Shown here: positions 22,809-36,128 of the stretch, piece after piece
How the letters are laid out: each line of letters opens with the position of its first letter
How positions within the stretch are numbered: position 1 is the stretch's first letter
Assembly (NCBI GenBank): GCA_022575985.1
Contig: JAKSXM010000272.1
Span: 20,518,501 to 20,582,500, forward strand
Direction of reading: 5' to 3'
Origin: Anagrus nilaparvatae
Lineage: Eukaryota > Arthropoda > Insecta > Hymenoptera > Mymaridae
DNA: 64,000 nucleotides
Translations under genes and position numbers: made by a program
The notes under the pieces: model-generated
Databases searched by the model: none
What the model was told of the DNA's origin: nothing
Seen by the model: the letters and a program-made list of their open reading frames with translations, nothing else

Positions 22809-25740
22809 TACTTCGATTTCAATAAAAAGATACGATGGTCCTTCCAAAAACCCCCTTCCCATTCTCTTTTGTAAAAAAAAAAAAAAAATTCAAAAAAAAG
22901 GAGGATGAGAGAAAGAAAATACCAGATTCGGAATTTATATTTATTTGATTTACCTTTATTGATCATCAGATGTACCTTAAATTTTTAGAGTGGGAGTAAT
23001 ACTTTAATTTATAATTTCTTTTTTATTTTATGAGAATTAAATAAAATAGCAAAAAAAAAAATTAATTACTTAATTATTTCAAGGTTAAACGTTTTTATGT
23101 AATATTTTTTAGAAATAAATTTAAAAATTTTTTTGATCAATTTTTAGGATAATATTTAAATTTGTACTTTAAATCTAACTGTTAGATAATATTGAAATTT
23201 TATGCAAATTAACTTTTTTTTTTTTGGTTTTTAAGTGCTTGAATTTTTAAGGAATTTAATTAGCGAGAATTGAAATAATTGTTTTAAAAAATTTAATTTT
23301 TTAAATTAAATAGAAAATAATCCAAAATAATTAATTTTCTAAATTTTATTTCGAGATAAGATAATATCACTGTTATGTAATAGCCAAAAAGTTGAAGAAA
23401 GTGGTTGAATAATATTCTAGAAAAGTTTAAATCTTACTTTTGTATACACATAAATTTGCATAAAAATAAATTTTATTTACAAAAAAGTAGTTATTTTCGA
23501 TAAAAAAGTTGATAATTAACTACCGAATTTTACTATATTTACGAAAAACACATTAGAATTTTCGGTTTCTTCTAAAATTTCTCTACTGAAGTTAATAATA
23601 TTCTGATTTTTTTTTTAATTTCAAAAAATTTATTCGAAAATAGTCTAATTTTTTAATTTCAACAGTGCACTCATACAGACAAATTCTTATATTGGATACT
23701 ATTAATTAATTGAATATTTTCTATCAACATTTTTTTAGGAGTAATAGAAAGGTTTAAAATATGATAACAGAGCTTTATGAGAAATCCTCATTTGAAAAAA
23801 AAATTTTTCTATTAGTAAATTTTTCTATACACTTGATTTCATTTAGAATAAAATATTTATTTACAGAATAAAAAAATTAAAATCTAAAAACAGCTAATAT
23901 TTCAATAAAGCCTAAAAATTAAAAGTATCATATTTCTGCATTCTGATTCCAGACTTTTCCCTTGCTCGAAGGTCATTTTCTTTAAAGATTACTGAAATAT
24001 CTTACAGATTTGAAGTTCATAAAATATATATTTTTCATAATATGATTTTATTAAATTGAGACAATTAAAAATAAAATTAAAAAAAAGAAAAAATCCTCTT
24101 GCAATCCTTGATACAAGTTGGATAACTGATTTGAGAGGATATCAAGATTGCCCAGGGCCATTTTATTAATAATGTAAAGATGATCATAACTTTTTCTTTA
24201 CTTTTTAGTCTTCTTCATTAATTATGAATTTATTTTTATATATTATATAGTATTTGTATGTGTATGGAGAACTGGAATGCTATAAATTTAACGAATGTAT
24301 AGAAAAGAAAAGAAAAGAAATTTTTAAATTAATATCTATTATTTTTAAATAAAATTTAATTTCCTGATTATTTATATTATTTGAGGTATATTTCATTTTT
24401 ATTATTTTTATTAATTTTTTTTTAAGATAATGGATAGGCGTTATCAGAAACGAGTTTTCTTTATAAGTTTATTTTATATCATTTTTTTATTTTGGTTAGT
24501 AAGTTTATCTTAATTATAAGTAAAAAAAGTAATGGTAATTGTAATTTTATTTCTTTGTCTTTGAATATAAAATGTTCAATTCACTTCAGATATTAAAACA
24601 ATTATCAGTTTTTGATTTGGGGGCTATTTTTCAGCACAATTTTATTATCAAGCCTTAAAAAAAATTTTTATGATGAAAAAAATATTTGCAAGTCCAAGTC
24701 GTATTTAGTGGAAAAAATTCAGTACTCTTAATATTGGTAAGTTTTTAACAGAGCTGGGTGATTCTGACCGACCCCCATACTAATAAAGACCGCACAATAT
24801 ATACGCTCTCGTATAGTACGAAAAATTGGCCATAAATTATTTTTTCAATTTTCTTTACGCTTTACCTTTGCTTATCACTTTCATAACTTTAGAGGGGGTA
24901 CTTAAGGTATCACCCACACACTGCCGTTTACCCGCGCTTTATTATCTTAAGAATCATATTATCTTAAGAATCATGTTTTTTTTTGGTGTGGGACAAAATT
25001 TCTGAAATATTAAGGACCTTATTTTTTTATCAAAAAAGCCTCTATGCAAAATTTGAAGTTCCTAGACTGACCTTACGTTTTTTTCATAACACGAAATCTA
25101 CGGTAGGTAGAAGGTTCCACAGATTCATAAAAGTACATATTTTCCTGAGTTACAACTTTCCCTTATAATTTATGTTCGTAAATTTTACTGTTTCGCCACT
25201 AAAGCTAAAAAATCGAGTTAATCCCTTCCGGAACCCCCTTAATAAAGTCAAAACCAAATTATGCCATTAGTTTAATTTTTCACCCAGAACAAAAAAAATA
25301 ATTAAAAAATTTTAAATACAAAAAAACAAAAAATATTTGAAAAACATTGACATCAATATTAAACAAAAAAAGTTAAGAATAAATTTTAGAATATATTTCA
25401 ACCCATATTATGTATGACATTGATGATGTGAATTTTCTCGTACATAATAAATTCTTGGATAAGCACGCATGATTTTAATGTTCGTTACTTAAGAATAAAT
25501 TTGCAATACATTTGGATAATATTTTATTATAAGAGGCTGTAGCCCTCAAAATGATTATCGCAATTATATGTGTACTTAAAAAACCTGAAATATATATAGT
25601 TATAGTTATACTCAGTTCTTATACAACAAAGTTTTAAAATAATTCCTTTATTTATACATTCAGTAACATGAAAATTCAGTAACACAAAAATGGTCAAAAC
25701 CTCAGATTACATAAATAATCAATTAAATATCCTTCAATTA
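22809..25740. other. Gene-poor AT-rich interval
   Basis: Nothing coding is seen. There is a short (GAAAA)n tract at 24300-24320. A block around 24900-24940 (CCGTTTACCCGCGCTTT) also occurs at about 13550, so a dispersed repeat reaches both places. Confidence 0.45.
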
Positions 25741-25963
25741 TACACGGCGAGGCTGCTTTGCTTGAATTTTATTTGCTGCTTGAATTTTCAAGCATTTGCT
25801 TGAATTTTCAAGCAAATGCTTGAATATTCAAGCAAACTGCTTGAAAATTCAAGCAAATTGCTTGAAAATTAAAGCAAATGCTTGAAAATTCAAGCAAATG
25901 CTTGAAATTTCAAGCAATTCAAGCAACTGCTTGAATTTTCAAGCAAAGCAGCCTGGCCGTGTA
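25741..25963. mobile_element. MITE made of an array of short palindromes
   Basis: Ends are TA-CACGGCGAGGCTGCTTTGC and its near-perfect inverse ...GCAGCCTGGCCGTG-TA, about 25 bp with one mismatch. The interior is about eight tandem copies of a 20 bp palindrome of the form TGCTTGAA-NNNN-TTCAAGCA with 1-3 bp between copies. TA at both edges suggests TA target duplication. A lone copy of the palindrome occurs near 11797. Confidence 0.75.
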
Positions 25964-26406
25964 TTATTATTTTTATAGCTGCATTGTATTTTTATTTTTT
26001 GATACTTGTATTTTTTGATACTTTGGATACATGTTTAAATTTTTACTTTAATTAAATACTATAAAAATTCTTTGTCAAGTTCTTTGAATAACTCCAATTT
26101 AAAAAATAAAAAAAATAAGGTAAGAAACAGTGTGAATTCGAAGAAAATAATTATATTGGTAATAAATAATAAGGTATATGCCTTTAAGTAATATATAATG
26201 TGCAAAATATAAAAGTGGCAAGGTTTCTTTTTTCGATTGTATCAATTAAGGACGTGAAAAATGATGAACATCAATTTATGTGTAAATAATAATTTTACTC
26301 TATATTTTATAAGAGTGAAAGTAATAGTGTTATATTTTTATAACTTAATGTAATTTTTTTTTACAAAAAAACTTAAAATAATTTTTTTTTAATGTTAAAT
26401 TTATTT

Positions 26407-26561
26407 CTTGAAGGATTCCATACCAGCGGGTTTCTGGTTTTTTGGGCAACAAAAATATTACTAAGAATTAGCTTGTTCTCGATTTTTGGCGATTTATTTT
26501 AATTTGTTCAGCATATATACTTTTGGCCTACTCAGGTTCAGCTGGTATGGAATCCCTCAAG
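26407..26561. mobile_element. 155 bp MITE
   Basis: Terminal inverted repeats CTTGAAGGATTCCATACCAGC and, inverted, CTTGAGGGATTCCATACCAGC (one mismatch), with unrelated AT-rich DNA between. Similar single ends occur near 31394 and 35815. Confidence 0.75.
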
Positions 26562-28991
26562 TATGAAATAAAAATATCGGGTAATAACGAATTTCTTAAA
26601 ACTAAAACTTCCAAGTGAAAAAAATAGGTATTACGTCCAAAAAGAAAAAAAATAATAGTGTTTTTTAATTTTTGACGACAAAAATACTTCCCGGAGGCTT
26701 CATTTTTTTCTATAAATGACGCTTTTTGAAAAATGCTCCTATATCTATCTCTATATAAAAATTTAAAGGTATTACGTCAGCTGTCCCATCCACTGATTTT
26801 TAATTACTAATAAAAAAATACGTATCGAATATTTTAATGCTGGCTATTAAAACCAACCAAATGGAATATCAATATTTTTTTCATGCAACAACCCTATTCT
26901 TTCATCGCTATAGCCATTTAAGCAAATAACAGTTTCTGGACAGAAACCACCAATTTTTACATTGCTGCTAAAATTCTATTTTTTGACGAAAATGGATTTT
27001 ATAGGTCTCAATTACAGTTAGTGTCCAAATTTAAGATTAAAACAAAAAAACTTATAACCAGTTTGTGTAAACACAACCTAAATGCATGGAACATGTTTAT
27101 TACAGCTAGGTACAATGCATATAAAATGTTACGCATCGTTACAGTACAATTTGCTATTTTTATAACTTGTAGAGTTATCACCTGTACTAGATGTTAAGAT
27201 TTTAAACCCAAATTATTCTGATTCCCTAAATCCGTATTAATACAAGCCCCTAAATCGAAATTAATCTAAGTCTCATTTAACTCCCCCCATTATTTTTAGA
27301 ATTTTAGGAAACCCCCTCCCTATCAACAAGTTCCATATTGAAATTAATTTTTGATCTTGTACAATATTTTTGAGAAATTGGTCACATTATGATAAAAATT
27401 CCTATTTTATAACACTCGGCCTTAAGTTTCTGAGCTTAGGAAGCCCTATGAGATTGAACAGAAAGTATTGTGCATATTATTTCAAGATGAAAATCTCATT
27501 CAAAAAAAATGTGGTGGTCTTTCCTTGCTAATTATCATAAACAAATTTGTTTTTTTTTTTAAACCCAGACAATTACCTCCTAAAAGCTCTTACCAACATA
27601 TAAAAGCAATTTCTTTAGGAATGAATAATAAAATATTTTTGAAATTTTTTAGATTTAACTTTATACGAAATTACAAAAAGAATTACAAATACTGTGCAAG
27701 AGAATATACCAAAAACCATACAAAATTACGTAAATTACATAAGTCAAATAAAATTTTTTTATGGTTTTTTATTATATGATTTCATGTATAAATTTTTGCA
27801 TGTACATATATGTAAAAAGTCGAATAAAAAGTGCAGTATGTAAGAAGTGTAAAATCAATGTTGAACATTAAAATCATCTATCAAAAAAAAATCGCTAATT
27901 ATATCAACAATCCTTATCGGATCATTAATACCTTTAATCCTGAATATTTAGAGTAAATTTTTTTACTTCACTCCTTTCACTTTTAATTTTACTATAAATA
28001 CATACAATTATTTATTTAATTTTTTTTTCTTTTTTAAGATGTTATTAAAAAAAAAATATGCAAAAAAAATGAAGATCTCATTAAGTGTCTTGTTAATCTC
28101 TTTCAAAAATCTTTTATTTCTTTTATTTTTCGATATAAATAAAATAAGTTATTGAAATATCCTTGTGAAACATAAATAAAAATTTATTTTATTATTATTA
28201 TTATTTTCTTTTTTCTTCAAAAAATAAATGATGTGCATATAGTATAAGTAATTATACAAAATGGTTATTTAAATTTACAAGTATTTTTATTTTATTTTAG
28301 GTATTATAATTACCTACATACCTGTACATTACTTTTGTATCCTTTGTTAATAAAAAGGATAATTAAACCTTTTCTTTTCTCAAGGAGACACCAACACGTT
28401 TGGGATGCTAAATTACAACATAAAGTTGCAGATGAGTTTATTATATTAATATAAAAAAAAATTCATCATATATGGGTTCGATACATGAAAAAATATGGAA
28501 TATGGATATAAAAAAAATCCATGTCTGTCATATTTGCCCAACTCTTGTTGTAACATGCGACCCCTGGGTGACATGTTGAATGAAACGTAGGAACATAATA
28601 TACAATCTGGGGCTATAAAGACTTTTACATTTGTGCTTTAGCCTGTAAAAACTTGAAACTTCGTTGTGAATCACGATGCAGTCTCCCAAGTGCATGGAAC
28701 CGAAGACAGAAATAATCTGCTTCTTATTCGTGTGCAAATTTGGAATTTCGCAAGGGTAGACATGAGGTGCAGAAAGGTGAAAATTGAAATTTTGAGGTAG
28801 GAGAGTCCATTGAGTTCAGGGATTTAAAATAAATTCAATTTATAGACCGAATAATATTTTCTCTCAATTATCGATAGTGTATATTACCAAATATTTTTTC
28901 AAGCGATTATTCAATTACCAATTTTTTAATGAATATGGAAATCTTAAAATTCCTTCTGTATGTTCATTTGGTATATTTTTTATATACTTAT
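26562..28991. other. Repeat-bearing interval without a supported gene
   Basis: 26560-26680 contains one satellite-like unit related to 930-1930. 27045-27335 is copy A of a dispersed repeat also found at 37870-38245. Open frames at 27468-27779 (plus, 103 codons) and 28528-28737 (minus, 69 codons) have no recognisable domain. The latter lies just past the transposase relic on the same strand and could be part of it. Confidence 0.45.
27045..27335 (+). repeat. Dispersed repeat, copy A
   Basis: Shares blocks with 37870-38245: AAAACTTAT..C.GGTTTGTG at the start, ATCACCT.TACTAGATGTTAAG in the middle and AAGTC.CATTT.ACTCCC near the end. No ORF is shared, and no terminal repeats could be fixed. Confidence 0.6.
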
Positions 28992-29830
28992 TTATATTTT
29001 AAAAGCAGATTTTGATTTAATTTTATCTGGTTCTACGTTAATTGAACAGAGAATATTTTTTCTATCAATGTTTGTCATTTTCATTTGGTAACGGATAGCT
29101 ACAGTTAATGGAATATTTTTGCAGTTTTTACTACTAATAGAATAGTCTTTTAATTCTTTATTTTTTCTTTCAAAAGGCATTGTACAATAATTTAGCAACG
29201 GGCCATTTTGAATCACACTTTCAGTATAATATAGCCATAAATGCATTTTGGGATTTAGAAACCCAAAAAATGCATTATATTTTTCATTGTGTCTTCGTAA
29301 AAGATTTCTTAAAAAATAAGGATCTGTAATGGTAAATTTTGGTGATATTACAATATCTATAATTTGTCGCAAAATCAAATACAATTTCCAAAATTTATTT
29401 CCTTGGGGCACAATATCACCCATTATAACTCCTAAATATCTTGCTAAACATAAGCTTTCAGCAGCCAATCGTCGGAATTTTATTTTCTTCGTAGAGCAAT
29501 TTTTTTCTTTATTTTTTTCTTTTCTATATTCCATTGTGAAATGACGAGGCTTATTTTTATTTTCTCCATAGAAAAAACACTCTTATTCTCTCATTCAATG
29601 TTTCAAGACTGAGTTTTTTGACAACTTCAATTAATGTGGTAAGAATATTACCCAGAGTAAATGGAATTACGCCTTCACATAAATCATGCATCAAATCATT
29701 AGTTTTATTTTTAGTTATGTCAAAATTTTTGATTTTATTGAAACAACATTTCTCTTTGATTCCTGTCGAAATATGTATGTTTTTTATGTGATTGCTGTAT
29801 TCTTTTGTAGAATAATATATTAAGTCCCAG
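28992..29830 (-). pseudogene. TNP2-like transposase relic, frameshifted
   Basis: Two collinear minus-strand frames. The upstream one (about 29830-29560) contains D-L-M-H-D-L-C-E-G-V (29697-29643). The downstream one (29534-28992 from its first ATG, 180 aa) contains a KMHLWLYYTESVI..GPLL segment and MPFERKNKELKD, then CKNIPLTVAIRYQ. The MHDxxEG and PFERKxKxLK motifs resemble transposase-derived proteins of the CACTA/TNP2 type; this family call is inference. The frames are joined if one extra base is removed near 29563, beside a run of six T. The left part of the protein is missing: the Bel/Pao relic begins immediately beyond, on the other strand. I therefore read it as dead transposon DNA. Confidence 0.6.
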
Positions 29831-29849
29831 CAGTAACTAAGAATAGAAC

Positions 29850-30930
29850 TTTATTAAACTTAAATCAATTTTTGGGACCTGCAGATAATTTTTCTTATAG
29901 AACTTACTGTGAGAAAAAGTTATGGCTAAAAAAATTACAAAAAACTCAACAGCAGGTAGTATATTCCTATAAAATTAAGAGTCGAATCTTTGAAAAAAAA
30001 CAAAGCGTTGCTAGACTAAAGCTATGTGCAGCTATTTTAGGAGGACAACTTGTAAAAAAAGTTAAAAGAAAACTTGACGTGCAAAATTGATGCAATATAC
30101 TGCCGGTCTGTATCAACTATAACGCTTAAATGGATATAATAAGTTCGCCACATAAATGGAAAACATTTGTTTCTACGACGAAAACTGTAATTCAAGAAAA
30201 TTGTGCTAAAGCTTCTTGGAGACACGGGTTCGTGACAAGATGTCCGCAAGATACTTCTAGAGTTAAAAAACTTAAGTTTTTGGTTATCAGGGCCATCCTG
30301 GCTTCCACCCAGTAATAATAAATGGCCAGCTGATCCGCAATCAACATTACAAACCTTTCATGATATTCCTGAAGCAAAAACTATTTTCCATTTAGTCATC
30401 AATATTCAGATCCAGTTCGCAATAGTTGAAACTATTTTTGAAAAAATTTGCAATCTCTTCCACATGTCTGTGATATGTGGAAAATTTTAAAAATAGTAAA
30501 TCGAAATACGTTAGCAAGACATTAGTAATAAAAGAAATCAATCCAAGTTAATGACATTGTTAGTCAAATATGCACGAAACATAACATTTAAAGACTGAAC
30601 ATGCAAATTTTCAAACAACATACCCCACCACAATAAAAGCGTACTTTTTGACCTGAATATCTTTCTGAATTCTGAAAATTTAATTCGGGTAGAAGGGCAG
30701 GGTTACTAATAATAAAATTGATTATGGGACAAAACATCAACTTTTTTGGTCCATAATGATTGGTTGACGAAGCTAATTACAGAAACTGAACACGTCAGAT
30801 TGCTACATGCAGGAGGTCAGTCCGTACTAATTTCGCTTAGACAAAAATATTGGCCAGTGGCCGGTAGAAGTATGGTCAGACAGGTTATCGGTAAAGACAT
30901 GACATATGCTTTTAGTTACTATTTTGTTTA
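29850..30930 (+). pseudogene. Bel/Pao LTR-retrotransposon relic (RT end, RNase H, integrase start)
   Basis: The decayed plus-strand pol fragment reads in three pieces. 29872-30090 carries the KLWLKKL and ARLKLCAAILGGQL block typical of Bel/Pao after the reverse transcriptase core. 30130-30315 carries HKWKTFV and a W-R-H segment of the RNase H region. 30746-30931 carries LLHAGGQSVLISLRQKYWP, the zinc-binding start of the integrase. Frames change at least three times, with stops between, and no LTRs, gag, protease or integrase core are seen. It abuts the minus-strand transposase relic. It is not expected to make a protein. Confidence 0.75.
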
Positions 30931-31678
30931 GATACTATCAATATATTGTATATGGAGCACATCGCTCACTCCTTGTGTTATTAAATTAAATGTCGTATTA
31001 ATTAGTTTGCGTGCCTTCATATCAACTTCATACCTTGACAATCCACATTTTACAAATTCTAATACTTTCTTTTGGCTCTGCTGAACAAGCTTATAATAGA
31101 ATATATCTATAAGAGATAAAAAAAAACTACTATACTACTATTGAGTCCATTTGGTTTGGAATCACTTATATACTATAAGAAAACCATTAAATACGAATTT
31201 ACATTGTATATCAAAAAATATGATGAATTAATATAATAAGTTGAATATAATTATAATATAAGTTATTATACATATGAAATATAAATGTCAGCCAATTTTC
31301 TGATATCTCACTTATTATAAAGAACATTAAAAAGTGCATAAAGTGCATAATTTAACAAATATTATTTATTAATAAATTATAAATTTGGTATATGAGGGAT
31401 TCCATGTCTAAAAAGTCTAAATTGAAATGGTTTAAAAACTAAAAAAATAATAATAATAATTTTAAAATAAACTATTTTTTAGCTCAATATATTACGAATG
31501 GGTGTAAAAAGGATTAATTATTCGAAAAATGTAGATTAATTTAAGGCAGCCAAAAATTATCGTAAACTTTTACGGGACATATTTTTGGCAAATTTTTAAA
31601 ACAAAATAGTGTAGGTCTGGACTTTTAATTCGTAGTCACTTTTATTGGCACAAATTCCATGAAATTTTCTCAGCATAA

Positions 31679-33679
31679 TCTTTAAATGAATTAATTGACG
31701 TAACTGTTCCTAAATTTCAGATTAGAACATCCAGTTACCCTAATTGGTATAGCATGGAACTAATTAATTTAATTCAATACAAAAAGAAAATCCATTTACA
31801 ATAGAAAGCCACAAGAGATCCTGACATTTACATAGAATTTAAAAAATACAGAGCATTATGTAAATTTAACTCTCGAGTTTGTTACAAGACCTACATTAAT
31901 AAGGTCGAATATTCTATTTCACAAGACATAAAATTTTTTTGGCGATTTTTTAACACACTCAAAAAAAACTCTTCTCTACCAAATACCTTCTTTCTTAAAG
32001 ATATAACTTCTGATGATAATTTTGAAATTTCTAACTTATTTGCGAACCATTTTAAATCAGTTTATAACAACAAAACTTTACAGTTAAATTGTAATATACC
32101 TTATAATCAATCTACACTCATCAATGAAATGATAGTAACAACAGACCTTCTTGACTTGGCTGGTAAAACACTCAAAAATTCTAACCAGATGGGACCTGAT
32201 TTTATCCCTGAATCTCTTATAAAAATATGTTTTCAACAACTTATTCTACCTTTTCTCTTATTTTTCTCCCAGTCTTTTAAAACTGGATACATTCCACCTA
32301 TATGGAAGTTAGCTTTCATCAATCCTATATTTAAAGCTGTTGATATCAGTAATATTCAAAACTATCGCCCAATTCAGATTCTTTGTATTATTTTTAAATT
32401 ATTAGATTACATATTTTATCTTATTATTTATGAAAAATTGTCATCATTAATATCTCAACATCAACACGGCTTTTTGAGAGATAAGTCGGTGATAACAAGT
32501 ATGTATGAATTCAGTAATGAAGCTGTCGAAGTTATTACTAACGGTCACCAGATGGATGTTGTATATATTGAATACGCGAAAGCGTTTGATAAAGTTAATC
32601 ATGCACTTCTTATTGAAAAACTAAACTTCATGGGAGTCAGAGGTTCAGCTTTGAGATGGATCGAATCATATTTATTAAACAGATTTCAAGCAGTTAAATT
32701 TAAAAACTCTATTTCCAACTGGTTCCCGGTTATTTCTGGGGTTCCACAGGGCTCTCATTCTGGACCCTTTCTTTTTCTATTATTTATCAACGACCTATTT
32801 TCTCATATCAGATACTCCAAAATTGAACTTTTCGCAGATGACACAAGAATTAGAAAAACTATTAACAACTTTCTAGACTCAATGCTCTTACAAATAGATA
32901 TTATACACTTTCAAAATTGGTCAACAGAAAATGGTCTCCCTATAAATACTTCGAAATCTCAAGTTATTAGCTTTTTCAAAAAATCTATTAATTATAAATT
33001 TAACTATCAACTTAATAGTATCACTTTAGAAAGAATCTCAAAAGTACGTGATCTAGGCATTATTCTTGATGAAAAATGGTCATTTAACAACCATTTAGAT
33101 CATATAATCTCTAAAGCTAGTAGAATGATTGGTTTCATACGCAGATCCACCCCCGGTTTCAAATCAACTAAATCATTATCAATACTTTATAAGACGTTAG
33201 TTTTACCACATCTACTTTTCGGATCAGTAATTTGGAGACCATATACAGTGTCTTATCAGCACAGACTGGAAAAAATAGCACATAAGTTCCTTCGCTTAGC
33301 GTCTTACAAAACCGGTCAGCCCATGAAATATTTTGATCATAATTATAAAGAAATTTCGGTAAAATTAAATATTTTCTCAGTACTTTCATACCATCAAGTC
33401 AATGATATAGTTTTTGTAAATATTGCAACTAATAAAAATCTGTTTAATGATAATGATAATTTATTTAATTTCACCAATAGAAATATTGGTTACAACTTAA
33501 GAAATTATAGAGTTTTATCTGAAGGTCAAACAATTTATAATCGTCTGTATAATTCGCCTCACTTTAGGCTAACACCTACTTGGAACAGTAACCCATTTAT
33601 AAATAAAACATCCATAGAAACTGATTTAGACACATTTAAAAACATTATCAAACACCGCTTCTTAAAGTACTATGATTAA
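31679..33679 (+). pseudogene. LINE ORF2 remnant: reverse transcriptase
   Basis: The frame is open from 31679 to the stop at 33679 apart from one TAG at 31802-31804; from the first ATG (32129) it gives 516 aa. The pre-RT segment has SSYPNWYSMELI. The RT has NYRPIQ, the HGF block, motif A VYIEYAKAFD, GVPQGSHSGPFLF and FADD (residues 235-238). In motif A the metal-binding Asp is replaced by Glu (residue 148, codon at 32570-32572), and other family positions are altered. After the RT comes the usual thumb and a C-terminal part with HRLEKIAHKFLR. Given the stop, the missing endonuclease and the changed catalytic residue, the protein is almost certainly inactive. The frame is long, so the insertion looks fairly recent. 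Confidence 0.85.
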
Positions 33680-34025
33680 AATAATCACTGATCTCATTGA
33701 TCTATTAATAAAAATATCATTAAAAATTTTTTACTAATAAAATTTAAATCCATGCTATACCAAAAATTTTTCATACCAAATTTATATAATATATTTTTAG
33801 TTACAAAATGTTCTAGTAACTTTAATTTAAGTTTCTTCTATTGTATATATAATTAATTTCTCATATTATGAATATTTGTATATATTGTATAAATTAACTC
33901 TTATATAATTTAATATTTATATATCTTACATTTTATATGACTTTTTCTCTTTTGATTGTACAAATTTTTTTTTTGCCAATAGTTGTAATTAACTAAATAT
34001 AAGTTTTTGTATTAAAATTGTATAA

Positions 34026-34052
34026 AGGCGGTAACGCCTGTTAAATTTGGAA

Positions 34053-34084
<32 letters not shown>
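34026..34084 (+). promoter_or_regulatory. LINE 3' hairpin with GTAA tetraloop and (AAAT)n tail
   Basis: AGGCG-GTAA-CGCCT gives a five-pair stem with a GNRA-class loop, about 10 bp before the AAAT repeat tail (about 34050-34084). 3' hairpins are recognised by their own reverse transcriptase in several LINEs; that role is inferred here. Confidence 0.6.
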
Positions 34085-36128
34085 CTTAAATTGACGATAC
34101 CTTGGGTAAATTTCATTGTAAAAAGAAAAGTTTTATCTTTACCAAAATCTTTATAAAAACAGAATCTTCAATTACAGGAATCTTCCAGAAAAAAGATACT
34201 TTTATTTCTTAAACAAAATATAGATAAAGAAAAAGTGCACTTATTTTTGGCCTTGCATTTATTCAATTTAAGTGTAAAATTTTCTTTGCAGATAATTTAA
34301 TATAAAATCAGATAAGTAGGTATGAAGGTCCCGATTGATGATATATATTTTGTATTCTGACCACATCTAATTATTAAATATTGAATATCAGTTATTTTGA
34401 GTCGTTAAAAAACTGTAAAATACTTATAAAAAAAATATAATTTTTAGATTTATTTTGATAAGAAAGTTAACTACTTTGGAAAATATAATTTAATTAATAT
34501 ACTTATTTATATCTGAATGCAAAGTTCCATTATTTGAAAATTATAAATATTTCGATTTAACAAAAGTTTTTAGCAACCCAGTCATTATTGCCATAAACCT
34601 AATGTCACTATACCCCGATGTCCCCTATAATATATAATATTTTATTCATAAAGTTTATGTTTACAATAAAATATTGTAGAATTTTATTAATTATGCAATA
34701 TAATTTTTTAAAATATATAAAAAATAAAAAATATCTTGCTAAGAAAATTTACATCACTAACTATTCATTGTTCTGCTTGTTTGATCCCTTAAAAAGTAAA
34801 AAAATTCAAATGACATTTCAATTGCATGAATTATTTTTTGTACATATTAACTTAAAATTGAAATATTTTATTTATCTGAACATAAATCAGAAGTAATCGA
34901 AGGTGTAATCTGCAGATAATTTTGTGCATACAAAGAAATACGATTATACATATTTACTAAAGGACATTTGAACATTTTTTTAATGCGATTAAAGAAAATA
35001 GTAGGTGCATTACGACACATGGCGAGAAAAATAAAGAATGGCCCAAATTGTATACGTAAATAACCTTCCGGAGACGAAGCCGAGAAAAATATGTATGAGA
35101 ATCGTTCTTGCAGTTTTTAAATCAGGTTTTAATGTAACCAGCAGTGTGAACATTTGCATTTTATGCTCAGAAACTCGAAAAAATGGGATGGAAAATTTCA
35201 TCAGCAAAAAAACATGTTTGTTAAATCGCAGTGTGCCCTTTAATTATAAGGTTTGAAGTCGTAGTCGTCCATAAAGGGAAAGGATTAAAATTGTAAAAAA
35301 TTGATTTTCGCTGGCCACAAGCTGAATTTTCTTCAACATGTATTTTAAAAATAAAAATTAAAGTTTACAAATTATTATTTTATCAATTATTATCTAAGTA
35401 GCATATAATCGCAGTCGTCTAACGGATAATTGTAAGCGAAGTAACCCAAAAGTGCTTGCTAAAATTTCTCAGGTCATAAACAATCCATAAAAAAAGTCCC
35501 TACTCGCCCCATTTTTCCCTAAATTCTTAAATTTAATTTATTCATTATAATTATGATGTTGATGAATTATAGTGTCAAAATAATAAGTGTAAAGCATATA
35601 ATATTATAATAATAAAACTTAATAATTAAATTTACACAATATTAAAATACATAATTACAAGATTTTAAATATAATTATAAAAATATTTTGATATGCATAT
35701 CAAAAATTAAAATCCTTTTTACCTAATTGTAAATTTTATTTAATTCAAAATTTCATATTTTAAATGCAATTATGGCATAATAAACGTCTCGATTTTTTGG
35801 AAAATATACATGAGGAATTCTATGCCAAATGGTCTCAATTAGGTAAATATCATTTTGACACAAAAGATAGTATTGAGGGTTGCCGAAGGATTAATTACAA
35901 ATGTAAGTATTGCGAAACAGCTTGCTTTGGTTAAATTTTTAACCAAAATGTGACTTCAAAAATTCTAGCTGAAAATTAAACTGTAAAACAATCAAAACAT
36001 GAAGTTCAGGACCCAAGAGTTATTTTTTCTGCATAAATTTAAAAAAAAATAATTTTACAATATTTAGATTTTTAAAAGTATACCTTATAATATGAGTATG
36101 ACCTATGAATTAAAGCTTTAAGCTTTAA

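Larger units (their letters stand above)
31610..34084 (+). mobile_element. 5'-truncated non-LTR retrotransposon (LINE, jockey-like)
   Basis: The element holds the pre-RT and RT part of ORF2 and a 3' UTR ending in (AAAT)n. The endonuclease domain and ORF1 are missing, as expected for 5' truncation during target-primed reverse transcription; the exact 5' border is uncertain. A hairpin with a GTAA loop lies just before the tail (34026-34039). I could not find a target-site duplication. The clade call (jockey/CR1-type) is from motif wording only. Confidence 0.85.

Noticed and set aside
27468..27779. 103-codon plus-strand open frame
   Set aside because: Lys/Phe/Ile-rich as expected from AT-rich noise; no domain or gene context.
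28470..28480. GGGTTCGAT as a tRNA T-loop
   Set aside because: No acceptor stem, D or anticodon arm could be paired around it.
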